Assembly (NCBI GenBank): GCA_018645405.1
Contig: JABGOQ010000085.1
Coordinates: forward strand, 32,242 to 96,241
Direction: 5' to 3'
Source: Anaerolineae bacterium
GTDB taxonomy: Bacteria; Chloroflexota; Anaerolineae; Anaerolineales; Villigracilaceae
Length of the DNA stretch: 64,000 bases
Shown here: in pieces, positions 44,182 through 52,229 of the stretch
Layout of the letters: every line of letters begins with the position of its first letter
Position numbering within the stretch: the first letter of the stretch is position 1
Position numbers and translations under genes: made by a program
The notes under the pieces: generated by a model
Databases searched by the model: none
Seen by the model: the letters and a program-made list of their open reading frames with translations, nothing else
What the model was told of the DNA's origin: nothing

Positions 44182-44245
44182 TCAGTAATCAGTAATCAGT
44201 AATCAGTTTTCAACTAATTGGCTGACCACCGAATACTGATTACTG
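44182..44245. repeat. CAGTAATCAGT direct and inverted repeats
   Basis: Three direct copies of CAGTAAT (44183-44206) and an inverted ACTGATTACTG at 44235-44245 that pairs perfectly with CAGTAATCAGT. It sits 5 bases past the stop of the 139-residue gene. The 44094-44249 gap holds nothing else recognised. Confidence 0.7.
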
Positions 44246-44249
44246 TATT

Positions 44250-44669
44250 TTATTCGTCTTCGGGCAATCCACTTGGTTGATCTAAGCGAATAACTTCGCC
44301 GTGAACGTTGATGGTGATCTTGAATCCCATCATGCCCATATAGCTGCGCCCCTCTTCGGGAATGCCGCTTTCCATAATTTTCTCGAATTGTTCTTCGATA
44401 TTCTCAAGTTGTTGCTGGATCATGGCGCGCGAAAAAATATCATCTTGACCGAGCATTTTGGCGGTTTGCTCACCGAGAATATCCTCATGACCTTCGATGA
44501 GGTCGCCCATTTTCGCCAAAACCTGGCGGTCAATATCTTCGGCGGGGATGTGACGGCGGAATCCGTCATCGTCTACGACGTAGCAATGTTCGTTACCGAC
44601 CAAGGCTGTTTCTACGGCGCGGTCAAACTCATCAATGACGAGACCCGCAAATAGGGGGGCTTTTGACAT
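44250..44669 (-). CDS. Hypothetical protein
   Basis: A 139-residue acidic soluble protein with no recognised family. The N-terminal half (FAGLVIDEFDRAVETALVGNEHCYVVDDDGFRRHI) looks like a small beta-barrel or PRC-like fold, followed by helices and a coiled-coil-like ENIEEQFEKIMES. The C-terminal ITINVHGEVIRLD is a beta hairpin. Its ATG overlaps the LURP-one gene stop by one base, so it is coupled to it and likely acts with it. Confidence 0.6.
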   Translation of the reverse strand: MSKAPLFAGLVIDEFDRAVETALVGNEHCYVVDDDGFRRHIPAEDIDRQVLAKMGDLIEGHEDILGEQTAKMLGQDDIFSRAMIQQQLENIEEQFEKIMESGIPEEGRSYMGMMGFKITINVHGEVIRLDQPSGLPEDE

Positions 44670-45244
44670 TAAGACTGTTTTCCTTCGATAGCTGCGAGTA
44701 AAATCCCTGCGGCGATGCCAAGGCGACGATCCAGTTGATTTGCGGTGTCCATGCTGAAATCAAGGTCGAGTTCATAGCGGAAGGGGTTGAAGCGTTGTTT
44801 CAAGTCAGCGACAACGCTTTGCCCAATGCTAATATCGTAATTTTGGGGAATGAGAGAGACAAGGAGACGGCGTATCAGCGCAAGTTGCATACTATCTTCA
44901 AAGAGAGAGCCAATCACTTGCTCAGCCGAGTTCAAGATTTCCCATTCGTCGCGAAGCATGGATTTTAATCCTTTACGGCGAAGAGTGCCAACATGCTCAT
45001 TGGTAGTCGCGTCAACGACATCATAAGCAGCAGAAAAATCAATAATACTTCGTGCTTTGATGATGAGCACTTCTTGCGCTTTGGATTCATCTGAGAAGAC
45101 GCGAATATCTTCGCGGAGTTTGAACATTTTTTGTTCACTGAACATGACCAATTGTCCGTTTGGGTCGTAGAAACGGAATTTACCTTTTAGGGCAATAGCT
45201 TGACGTTTGAGCAGATATTTGCTGTGCATAAATGCAGAATACAT
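44669..45244 (-). CDS. LURP-one-related (tubby-like) protein
   Basis: A 191-residue protein of the LURP-one/DUF567 family: beta-rich with a central hydrophobic helix. The pattern is YLLKRQAIALKGKFRFYDPNG, then MFSEQKMFKLREDIRVFSD and AAYDVVDATTNEHVGTLRRKGLKSMLRDEWEILN. The start is ATG 45244, with AAGGAGAAACTC before it (a longer frame to 45301 overlaps the L,D-transpeptidase). Tubby-like domains bind membrane phospholipids in eukaryotes, but the bacterial role is unknown. It lies 10 bases after an L,D-transpeptidase gene. Confidence 0.7.
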   Translation of the reverse strand: MYSAFMHSKYLLKRQAIALKGKFRFYDPNGQLVMFSEQKMFKLREDIRVFSDESKAQEVLIIKARSIIDFSAAYDVVDATTNEHVGTLRRKGLKSMLRDEWEILNSAEQVIGSLFEDSMQLALIRRLLVSLIPQNYDISIGQSVVADLKQRFNPFRYELDLDFSMDTANQLDRRLGIAAGILLAAIEGKQS

Positions 45245-45254
45245 GAGTTTCTCC

Positions 45255-46304
45255 TTATGAATTTTCTCGTGGGTCAACAACTTCAACCCGCGTCCCTTCA
45301 CCAGGGAGATGAAGATAATCTTCCCCTGGCGGAACGTAGGGCGTTGTCCACAGGTAAATAAATTTTGATACGTTATCAGGTGTGTTCACACAGCCATGGC
45401 TGCGTGGATCACCAAAATCGTTATGCCAATACGTACCGTGGAAGGCATCGCCATTTCCCGTAAAAAAGGAAACCCAGGGAACACCCGGCAGATCGTAATT
45501 GGCCGCATCACCAGCACCGTCGGTCATGTGAACAGAGGGGGCTTTATGATAAGTGCTGAAAGTGCCTTTGGGCGTAGGCGTACGGCCCCATCCGCTTGCG
45601 ACCAGAGATGTCATCACTGGTACATCGCCTTCGTAAGCAACCATCGCTTGGCTTTCAAGGTCAACATAGAGAGATTTCTCTTCAGCAGAGATGTTCGGGG
45701 AAATGGGAGCAAGTTCCTCGTCCGGGATGATTCGCAGACTATAGCTTGGCACAAAGAAATGGTCTTGGGTCAATCTATCGAATATGCGATACCAGTATGA
45801 GCCGTCATCCGATACCTGAACGATCTGGTCCACCCAATGCGTTGTCCCGTAATAGTAGCTCCGTTTTTGTTTATAGACATAGCCCGCTCGCAAACGTATC
45901 CGCACAAATGGGATGGTCACTTCTGCCAGCACACCAATTGCGGGGATATCAAGAAGGGGTAGATTATAGGAGGTGACGACCGGTTGGAGATACGCCGAGT
46001 GGGCAAATCCCTCGTCCCCGATGCGGTACCAAACGTGGTTGTAGACGTGCTCGTCTTCGACAATCAATTTCTCGGTGATAGGCAGGACGACATCCCGACC
46101 ATAAAGATTGAGCACTGTACCGCTAAAGGAGGGTTTATCGTAAATGGTGAGACTGCTCCACGTTGTGCGCCCCTGTTGCTGGAGGGGCGGCGCGCCAGCC
46201 TGAACATCGGTTAATCCCAAGTCTGAGATCAACAATCCAAGCGCACCTGCCGCGCTAAATTTGAGAAAATCTCGTCGGGTGAAAGTTGATGGTAAATTTT
46301 TCAT
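45255..46304 (-). CDS. Tat-exported L,D-transpeptidase (YkuD)
   Basis: A 349-residue protein exported by the Tat path: TRRDFLKFSAAGAL twin-arginine signal. The middle carries SH3-like segments (WYRIGDEGFAHSAY). The C-terminal YkuD domain has the active-site pattern HGTYWHNDFGDPRSHGCVN, with the nucleophile Cys in SHGC. It should form 3-3 peptidoglycan cross-links or attach proteins to peptidoglycan outside the membrane. Its ATG overlaps the stop of the 92-residue membrane gene by four bases, and the LURP-one gene follows after 10 bases. Confidence 0.9.
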   Translation of the reverse strand: MKNLPSTFTRRDFLKFSAAGALGLLISDLGLTDVQAGAPPLQQQGRTTWSSLTIYDKPSFSGTVLNLYGRDVVLPITEKLIVEDEHVYNHVWYRIGDEGFAHSAYLQPVVTSYNLPLLDIPAIGVLAEVTIPFVRIRLRAGYVYKQKRSYYYGTTHWVDQIVQVSDDGSYWYRIFDRLTQDHFFVPSYSLRIIPDEELAPISPNISAEEKSLYVDLESQAMVAYEGDVPVMTSLVASGWGRTPTPKGTFSTYHKAPSVHMTDGAGDAANYDLPGVPWVSFFTGNGDAFHGTYWHNDFGDPRSHGCVNTPDNVSKFIYLWTTPYVPPGEDYLHLPGEGTRVEVVDPRENS

Positions 46305-46579
46305 TCGTTGGATTCAAAGAAAGTGTCTTGTCTATTTCTGGTTCTACGCACCGCAAGGTTCGTTAAAAATACGACAAGGGAAAAGAGGCTCCCTGCAATA
46401 ATATTTCCGGGGAATATGGCAATTACAAAGCCTAAGTACATCCCTGTCGCAATCGAAAACGCAATCGAGAGCCACCATGACCATTTTGGAATATTTCTCC
46501 CAAAATAAAAATGATGCGCTGAAAGGGTTGCTAAAAAGATAAAGGTGAAGGTTATTTTATTTAATGCTGCTTCTTCCAT
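46301..46579 (-). CDS. Small membrane protein in the cell-wall cassette
   Basis: A 92-residue protein with three transmembrane helices (about residues 7-24, 33-52 and 56-75) and a basic tail RRTRNRQDTFFESNE. It resembles small integral membrane proteins of no known function. The four-base overlap with the downstream L,D-transpeptidase gene indicates co-translation. The start has no good ribosome site, so the exact N-terminus is uncertain. Confidence 0.55.
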   Translation of the reverse strand: MEEAALNKITFTFIFLATLSAHHFYFGRNIPKWSWWLSIAFSIATGMYLGFVIAIFPGNIIAGSLFSLVVFLTNLAVRRTRNRQDTFFESNE

Positions 46580-46606
46580 GAAGGTGTTGCCTGCTTTTTT
46601 GTGTAG

Positions 46607-46720
46607 GTCACGTTTTGAACGTGACTTTTTTTGTATAGGAGGTTGTCACGCTTTCCTAGTTTCTTCTAGTTGCAATGCTCTGCGTTGCAATATTTTACAG
46701 TATCCCAACGCAGAGCATTG
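46607..46720. repeat. Two palindromes between cell-wall genes
   Basis: GTCACGTTTTGAACGTGAC (46607-46625) is followed by seven T on the plus strand. A second palindrome has perfect 15-bp arms CAATGCTCTGCGTTG (46673-46687) and its complement (46706-46720). They separate the amidase/transpeptidase unit from the 46301-46579 gene. The rest of the 46580-46766 gap shows no gene. Confidence 0.7.
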
Positions 46721-46766
46721 GAACAAGGACTATGAAAATGCGTAGGTCCTAATACCGAATACCATT

Positions 46767-47813
46767 TTATTCAATGATCTCCACATGCGTTCCTCTATAA
46801 CCGTAAACAAATTCTTTCTCTGGCTTTACGACGGGTGAAGTCCAGCGGTAGAGCCATTTGGCGGCTTGAGATGAGAGATTGATACAGCCATGACTGCGAG
46901 GGCGACCAAAGTCATTATGCCAGTAAGTGCCGTGAAAGGAAATCCCACTTTCGGTAATATAGAGTACCCAAGGAACACCGGGGAGATCGTATCCACTGTT
47001 GGCGAGATTGCCGGCAGCCATATGCCGACTGGGGCGTTTGTAATAGGTCTTAAAGGTGCCTTGCGGCGTGTAATATTTGCCACCAGCAAAACGCGCACCT
47101 GTGGAGGCTCTCGTTGCAAAAACGGGATGACTGCCTTCATAGGCAACAACGAGCTGTTGTATTAGACGCACTTCTATCGACTTTTTATACTCAGGAACAT
47201 TCGATGAGATGGGCGCAAGTTCTGCTTCGGGGATAATCCGCAAATGAGAGGCGAGGACATAATAGCTATTATCACGCCATTTATCATCGTGGAGTTTGTA
47301 CCAGACTTTATGCGTTTCTTCGTTCGTGATCGTTTCTGTGACCCAATGCGTAGTCTCATAGTAGAGTCGATAAGCTAACTCTGAATCGTCGTTGGGGTCA
47401 TGGCGTGCGTCTGTGTAGGGGACAGTCACCTCGACAAGATGACCTGCTTTAGGATGCTCATATACTGGCTTATTGAGTCTTCTTAGCACGGGTTGAATAT
47501 CGCCTGAGTATGCGTAGCCCTCTTCTCCGATTTGGTACCAGATGCGATTATGAGCATTCTCATCATCTCCAATTGCGATACCCGTGATCGGCAGGACAAT
47601 ATCTTGCCAATGCTCATTAACGGGAACCGAATCAAAGTTGGGAGACTCGAAGAGTTTAATGCTTGTCTCCGCGACTCTTCCCTCTTGATCTGGATGCAAG
47701 CCACTAGCTGCGTGCGCTTTCGTTAATCCCGGAAAAGAAAAAGCTGCCGTTAAGCCAAGCCCCGCCAGCTTAAGGAAATCGCGCCGAGTAAGAGAATCTG
47801 GTAGGTAAGTCAT
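46767..47813 (-). CDS. Tat-exported L,D-transpeptidase (YkuD), second copy
   Basis: A 348-residue paralogue of the 45255-46304 gene. It has a Tat signal TRRDFLKLAGLGLTAAFSF, SH3-like repeats (IWYQIGEEGYAYSG), and a C-terminal YkuD domain with HGTYWHNDFGRPRSHGCINLS; the nucleophile is the Cys of SHGC. It likely makes 3-3 cross-links in the cell wall. It begins 6 bases after the TPR/YkuD gene, so it is the fourth gene of the amidase-led operon. Confidence 0.9.
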   Translation of the reverse strand: MTYLPDSLTRRDFLKLAGLGLTAAFSFPGLTKAHAASGLHPDQEGRVAETSIKLFESPNFDSVPVNEHWQDIVLPITGIAIGDDENAHNRIWYQIGEEGYAYSGDIQPVLRRLNKPVYEHPKAGHLVEVTVPYTDARHDPNDDSELAYRLYYETTHWVTETITNEETHKVWYKLHDDKWRDNSYYVLASHLRIIPEAELAPISSNVPEYKKSIEVRLIQQLVVAYEGSHPVFATRASTGARFAGGKYYTPQGTFKTYYKRPSRHMAAGNLANSGYDLPGVPWVLYITESGISFHGTYWHNDFGRPRSHGCINLSSQAAKWLYRWTSPVVKPEKEFVYGYRGTHVEIIE

Positions 47814-47819
47814 TTTTTG

Positions 47820-48890
47820 CTAATAGTGAATTTTGACTTTTGTGCCAACCACAGAGAAATTATAGAGCCAGGCAGCGTTATCTGTTTGAAGATTGACACA
47901 GCCATGAGACATGGGGGTGCCAAAATTATTATGCCAATAGGTGCCGTGAAAACCGTAGCCTTTATGGAAATACATCACATAGGGCACGCCGGTTAGATAA
48001 TAACCTGGCCCCGCCATTGTGGTGGAGCGATATTTAACATAAATGGTATATGTACCCGTAACAGTGGGGGTTTGCCACGTGCCCGTTGAAACGATAAAAG
48101 AATTAATAAGCGTATCACCCGCATAAGCATATACACGCTGCTCGCTGAGATTGACGTCAATCCAATGGGTGCCACCGCTCACCGGCGGTGGCGAGGTGGG
48201 TGCTGGTTTGGGCGTATTTGTTGGGTAAAATGTATTTGTCGGCAGCGGTGTATTGGTAATTGTTGGTGTAAAAGTTGGCGTCGATGTAAAAGTAGGAGTA
48301 GGTGTATAAGTATAGGTTGGCGTAGGGGTAAAGGTGGGCGTTGGCGTGAAAGTAGGCGTGGGCGTAAATGTAGCCGTTGGAGAGGGTGTATAGGTCGGTT
48401 TAGCAATCGTGCCCTCTGACCAGTTTTGCTCGGTCACGGATAAAGTCGCGGTTGCTGCTTCACTAAAAAGAGCCATCGCAGGGGTGGTATTGAGCGCTAA
48501 AAATGTTATCCCGACAATGCAGATGAGCAGGAAGCCGCCAATCAAAAATAAAGGAAGTAGGTTTTTCTTCTTCTTTTTTTGGATAGCTTGCCGCTTCGCG
48601 CTCGTGTTTTGAACTTGCTTCCCTTGTGGAGACAATTTCCGCTCTGCCCACGCCATCCCTTTTTTGGCACGTTGACTATTGGGATTGATCCGCAAAGCCT
48701 GCCGCAAAAACTTGATGCTCGATTCTGGCTTGGAGACTGCTGCCAAAATGAGCCAAGAATCTTCCAGATCGGGGGTTAGTTTTGCCGCACGTTTTGCCCA
48801 GCTATAGGCAACTTTTTTCTGCCCTGCTTTCAAGGCAGCGCGCGCCTGCCGGATCGCTTCGATTGCTTGCTTTTCTTGGTTATTTACCAT
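47820..48890 (-). CDS. TPR-TM-linker L,D-transpeptidase (YkuD)
   Basis: A 356-residue type II membrane protein. Residues 1-85 form cytoplasmic TPR-like helices, a transmembrane helix lies at about 112-132, a Pro-Thr linker of about 75 residues (PTPTFTPTP repeats, about 165-240) spans the wall, and a C-terminal YkuD domain ends in HGTYWHNNFGTPMSHGCVNLQ. Cytoplasmic TPR coupled to an external transpeptidase is unusual and could link wall synthesis to an internal partner. The ATG lies inside the end of the upstream paralogue (7-base overlap). Confidence 0.9.
   Translation of the reverse strand: MVNNQEKQAIEAIRQARAALKAGQKKVAYSWAKRAAKLTPDLEDSWLILAAVSKPESSIKFLRQALRINPNSQRAKKGMAWAERKLSPQGKQVQNTSAKRQAIQKKKKKNLLPLFLIGGFLLICIVGITFLALNTTPAMALFSEAATATLSVTEQNWSEGTIAKPTYTPSPTATFTPTPTFTPTPTFTPTPTYTYTPTPTFTSTPTFTPTITNTPLPTNTFYPTNTPKPAPTSPPPVSGGTHWIDVNLSEQRVYAYAGDTLINSFIVSTGTWQTPTVTGTYTIYVKYRSTTMAGPGYYLTGVPYVMYFHKGYGFHGTYWHNNFGTPMSHGCVNLQTDNAAWLYNFSVVGTKVKIHY
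48236..48402. repeat. Coding repeat for the Pro-Thr linker
   Basis: Imperfect tandem units of about 12-24 bases (GTAGGCGTGGGCGTAAATG-like on the plus strand) encode the PTPTFT linker of the TPR-TM transpeptidase. Such tracts can vary in length by slippage. Confidence 0.8.
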
Positions 48891-50065
48891 TGGATATCCA
48901 CCGGTGTGCCAATATCAACCCAATTATAGAGCAACTGAGCTTCGTAGGAGCTAAGGACAACGCATCCATAGGAGATTGGCGTGCCTAAATATCCCGCCCA
49001 CAAGGTTGCGCCATTCGACATAATTGGTAAAGCATGGATTCCATTTTGCATTGTTCCTGCCCAATAGATACCAAGCCAGGAAGGCATCCAAATATCCCAG
49101 GTTGCGCCATAGGCACTGGGGATTTTATTTAAGATACTAAAGCTCCCTGTTGCAGTGGCGTTATTCATCCCTGTCGAGGCGACGAAGCTGAAAACAAGTG
49201 TATTCCCCTGATACGCATAAAGATGCTGCTCAGAAATATCAACGAGCACATATTTACTCCCACTTGGGGCATAATCCTGTTGCGGCGCGGGGACAGCGGT
49301 ATTTGCTGGGCGCGGCGTCTTGGTGGGGACGGGTGTATTCGTTGGGGTAGAAGTAGGCGTTGGAGTCAGCGTAGGTGAAGAGGTGGGAGTTGCAGTTGGC
49401 GTATAGGTCGGCTTGCTAATATCGCCTTCTCCCCAATGTTCCTGGCTAAAGGTCGCGGTGGGCGTTGCGTTAATGGCTGATGCAAAAGAAGAGATGCTCG
49501 GCATCAAAGCCCAAACCGCTGAAACAACCAGCACCGTTAATAAGAAAGCTGGAAGCGATTGCCGCCAAAAGCGTGATCTCCTGATCGGGGAAACTGCTTT
49601 GACTGGCTGCGTTTCTTCAATTGATTTTACGACCTTATTGGGTTGAGTCTCTTCAATGATTTGAGAGTGAATTTGGAGAATACCGCCACTCAGATTCTCA
49701 ATGCGAGTGTCTTTTTGCGAAGTAATTTCCCCTTTCTCCAGCATCTTAACTTTTTTTGGGCTTGTCTCTTCTACCGCTTCTGGGAAAGGCTTAGGCACAG
49801 GTGGCGGCGCAAGGCGTTTCTTCGCCCAGGCCATCCCTTTAAGGGCTCGCTTGCTTTGTGGGTTAATCGCTAATGCTCGTTCCAAATAATGGATGCTTAA
49901 TTGCGGGCGCGATGTCGCAGCCAGAAGAAACCATGCATCTTCAAGATTTGGGGCAATCGACGCAGCTTTTTCCGCCCAACGACGCGCAGTATCTTTCTCT
50001 CCCTTACGGAGAGCTGCTTTTGAACGTCGGATGGCTTCGATAGCCGCAGGCGATTTTCTGCTCAT
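48884..50065 (-). CDS. TPR-TM-linker L,D-transpeptidase, SYGC variant
   Basis: A 393-residue paralogue of the next gene: N-terminal TPR helices (residues 1-90), a charged linker, a transmembrane helix (about 165-190), a Pro-Thr linker (about 215-260), then a YkuD-like domain. Its active-site region reads NGIHALP and later GYLGTPISYGCVVLSS: the usual SHGC is SYGC, so the His before the Cys is a Tyr, while the Cys is kept. This subtype is plausibly active but may differ in substrate. It overlaps the amidase stop by four bases. Confidence 0.85.
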   Translation of the reverse strand: MSRKSPAAIEAIRRSKAALRKGEKDTARRWAEKAASIAPNLEDAWFLLAATSRPQLSIHYLERALAINPQSKRALKGMAWAKKRLAPPPVPKPFPEAVEETSPKKVKMLEKGEITSQKDTRIENLSGGILQIHSQIIEETQPNKVVKSIEETQPVKAVSPIRRSRFWRQSLPAFLLTVLVVSAVWALMPSISSFASAINATPTATFSQEHWGEGDISKPTYTPTATPTSSPTLTPTPTSTPTNTPVPTKTPRPANTAVPAPQQDYAPSGSKYVLVDISEQHLYAYQGNTLVFSFVASTGMNNATATGSFSILNKIPSAYGATWDIWMPSWLGIYWAGTMQNGIHALPIMSNGATLWAGYLGTPISYGCVVLSSYEAQLLYNWVDIGTPVDIQW

Positions 50066-50883
50066 GGGGATGAAGTCGCTATAATAGAAAGGGTAGGAGC
50101 AGGGGTAGGGTCAATGCTCTCGTTATTTACAAAACATTCGATTCCCTGAACGATCCCCTCGGCAATAATTTCAGGGTGTTGAGTCAGAATTTCACGGTCG
50201 AGATTCAAAAATCCCGTCTCGATGATCGCGGCAATTGTTGTCTCGTTGATCTCAGTGAAAGCGTGATACTCACGCATATCAGAGGTAATACTGCCAGAGT
50301 GGAAAGGCAAGCTCGTTATCCGCCCGTAGCGGTCGCGCAAACAGCCTGTCAGCCGCGCCGCACGATTGTAATCACGGGTATCCATTGCCGCTGAGAGTTT
50401 GAATCCGGTTGCGTTTTCATCAACATAAGCACAAGAATCGTTATGGATAGAAACCAACGCCACGGCGCTATAACCGTCCAGACGCGGATCGAATTCCTGC
50501 AATAAATCTACTTTAAAACCGCTCTGGGTTAGTTTTTCTTGCACAAGTGTTGCAATCTTAAGATTTAGCTCTGCTTCAGTGAGCGTCACATCGCCGTTTC
50601 CATCGAGGCAAACAGCACCGGCATCATATCCCCAATGCCCGGAAACAATCCCGATATGCAGCTGTGGATAAGCCGCGTTCACGGTAGGGTTTCCCTCTGG
50701 CTGACTGGTTAACACCAAGGTCATTTTCTCTGAAAGACTCCCCGAAAAAAGACCAGCTGGAGTCCACGCGGTAAAGAGCGTTGCCATCAGAAGAGCAACC
50801 CCCAATATCATCGGCATAATGCGTGGCGAAGTATCCCTTCTTTTTGCCACTGAACGATAGTTTTTATTCTCTTCCAAAATCAT
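50062..50883 (-). CDS. N-acetylmuramoyl-L-alanine amidase (Amidase_3)
   Basis: A 273-residue zinc amidase that cuts between MurNAc and the stem peptide. A single N-terminal transmembrane or signal helix (about residues 20-45) precedes the catalytic domain. The zinc ligands and catalytic Glu are seen in order: GIVSGHWGYDAGAVC (His), TEAELN (Glu), VSIHNDSC (His) and IIETGFLNLD (Glu). The loop between the first His and Glu is short. It heads the cell-wall operon behind a sigma70-type promoter, with AGGAG before the ATG. Confidence 0.88.
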   Translation of the reverse strand: MILEENKNYRSVAKRRDTSPRIMPMILGVALLMATLFTAWTPAGLFSGSLSEKMTLVLTSQPEGNPTVNAAYPQLHIGIVSGHWGYDAGAVCLDGNGDVTLTEAELNLKIATLVQEKLTQSGFKVDLLQEFDPRLDGYSAVALVSIHNDSCAYVDENATGFKLSAAMDTRDYNRAARLTGCLRDRYGRITSLPFHSGSITSDMREYHAFTEINETTIAAIIETGFLNLDREILTQHPEIIAEGIVQGIECFVNNESIDPTPAPTLSIIATSSP

Positions 50884-50934
50884 CTACTCCTGATAAAGAA
50901 CAGTCATCACAAAATGCCAAAAACCTGCCTCTAA

Positions 50935-50964
50935 ATAGTACCTTATCTCGCTCTAAAATAGCAA
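50935..50964 (-). promoter_or_regulatory. Sigma70-type promoter of the cell-wall operon
   Basis: On the minus strand, TTGCTA (50959-50964) and TACTAT (50935-50940) are separated by 18 bases, about 50 bases before the amidase ATG. Confidence 0.55.
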
Positions 50965-50999
50965 GGAGCGATTTCAGACAAGAAAAGTAGGAATTGCGC

Positions 51000-51028
51000 T
51001 TGACGCGCCTCCCCCAGCCATGTATGAT
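51000..51028 (+). promoter_or_regulatory. Sigma70-type promoter of the flavin reductase gene
   Basis: TTGACG (51000-51005) and TATGAT (51023-51028) with a 17-base spacer, 21 bases before the flavin reductase ATG. It is divergent from the amidase promoter. Confidence 0.7.
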
Positions 51029-51049
51029 GAAGATAACATAGGAGAAAAT

Positions 51050-51532
51050 ATGACCATACAACCAGAAGAACTTCGCAAAGCCATGCGCAATTGGGCAACA
51101 GGCATCACCATCGTCACCGCCGCGCATGAAGGCAGCCAACACGGCATGACAGTCAGCTCATTTACCTCTGTCTCGCTAGAACCCCCGCTCGTTTCTGTAT
51201 CGCTCTACAAAACCAGCCGCACCTATGACCTTGTCCGCGCGGCAGGGCATTTCGGCGTCACCATTCTTGCTGCCGATCAGGAAGAAATTTCGAATATATT
51301 TGCAGGTCGCGTTCCCGATACAGAAAACCGACTAGAAGGTCTCAAGGTCGAAACCCTCGTCAGTGGCGCACCCTTCATCACGGGCGGTCTCAGCTTCTTC
51401 GATTGCCGTGTCACGCAGGAAATCCCACTTGGCACAAATAGCCTCTTCGTTGCAGAGATTCTCGATCTTCACTCTGGGGATGATGGAAATCCCCTGCTCT
51501 ACTTTGACCAGAAATATCAGAAGTTAGAATAA
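51050..51532 (+). CDS. Flavin reductase family protein (FMN-binding split barrel)
   Basis: A 160-residue protein with the HpaC/ActVB-type fold: LRKAMRNWATGITIVTA, then GMTVSSFTSVSLEPPLVSVSL and FGVTILAADQEEIS. It would use NAD(P)H to supply reduced flavin, or have another split-barrel activity. The start is the ATG at 51050, preceded by GGAGAAAAT. It is near the divergent amidase gene but shows no functional link. Confidence 0.88.
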   Translation: MTIQPEELRKAMRNWATGITIVTAAHEGSQHGMTVSSFTSVSLEPPLVSVSLYKTSRTYDLVRAAGHFGVTILAADQEEISNIFAGRVPDTENRLEGLKVETLVSGAPFITGGLSFFDCRVTQEIPLGTNSLFVAEILDLHSGDDGNPLLYFDQKYQKLE

Positions 51533-51544
51533 TCAGATCCTTTT

Positions 51545-51580
51545 CTCCCCTAAATTCCATGCCTGTGGAATTTGGGGGAG
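51545..51580. repeat. CTCCCCTAAATTCCA palindrome
   Basis: CTCCCCTAAATTCCA left arm and TGGAATTTGGGGGAG right arm around a short centre, followed by a smaller GCCCGCAGGGC palindrome. It lies between the flavin reductase and AMMECR1 genes and creates a false N-terminal extension of the latter. Confidence 0.6.
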
Positions 51581-51633
51581 ATGCCCGCAGGGCAGAGGGG
51601 GCACTCGCCCTTAACCCGGAACTTGCTTCCCTT

Positions 51634-52206
51634 ATGGACACAAACAATCTCACCTCCCAAGAAAAAGAAACTTTACTCAAAATCGCTCGGCAAAGTCTTG
51701 AATTAGAGCTACGTGGTGAAAAACTCCCTCCGTTAAACGCGTTCCCCAGCACCCCTCTCCTCCAAGCAGATGGCGCAACATTCGTGACCCTCACCAAAAA
51801 CGACCAGCTACGCGGCTGCATCGGCACGCTCGAAGCCTTTCGTCCCCTCGCTGAAGATGTGCGTGAACATGCCATTGCCGCTGCGTTACACGATCCGCGT
51901 TTTCCCCAAGTGCAGCCTGATGAGTTGGATGAGATTGAAATAGAAATTTCTCGCTTAACCGCCCCCATGCCCCTTGATTACGAAAATGCCCAAGACCTCC
52001 TCGCCAAACTTCGCCCCAATGTGGATGGAGTCGTGTTAATGGACGGACGTCGACGGGCAACCTTTTTGCCTCAGGTCTGGGAGCAACTTCCAAACACGGA
52101 GGAATTCCTTGGTCATCTCTGTAGAAAAATGGGATTGCCAGATAATCTCTGGCGAAGCAAAAAAATGGAAGTATTGATTTACCAGGTTGAAGAGTTTTGC
52201 GAATAA
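51634..52206 (+). CDS. AMMECR1 domain protein
   Basis: A 190-residue AMMECR1-fold protein, part of the AmmeMemoRadiSam set. The signature LRGCIGTLEAF is at about residues 60-70, then HDPRFPQVQPDELDEIEIEIS and the C-terminal FLPQVWEQLP. The start is placed at ATG 51634, since upstream sequence in this frame is the palindromic repeat; no ribosome site is visible. The Memo and radical-SAM partners are not in the window. Function is unproven, possibly an RNA- or redox-related modification. Confidence 0.85.
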   Translation: MDTNNLTSQEKETLLKIARQSLELELRGEKLPPLNAFPSTPLLQADGATFVTLTKNDQLRGCIGTLEAFRPLAEDVREHAIAAALHDPRFPQVQPDELDEIEIEISRLTAPMPLDYENAQDLLAKLRPNVDGVVLMDGRRRATFLPQVWEQLPNTEEFLGHLCRKMGLPDNLWRSKKMEVLIYQVEEFCE

Positions 52207-52229
52207 CTAGCCCCTATGTTCTCTGTCAT

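Noticed and set aside
44182..44245. CAGTAAT repeats as a possible CRISPR fragment
   Set aside because: The units are short, directly adjacent and form an inverted pair; there are no spacers and no cas genes.
48236..48402. Regular GTAGGCGTGGGCG repeats as a CRISPR or satellite
   Set aside because: They are in-frame codons for a Pro-Thr linker of an L,D-transpeptidase.
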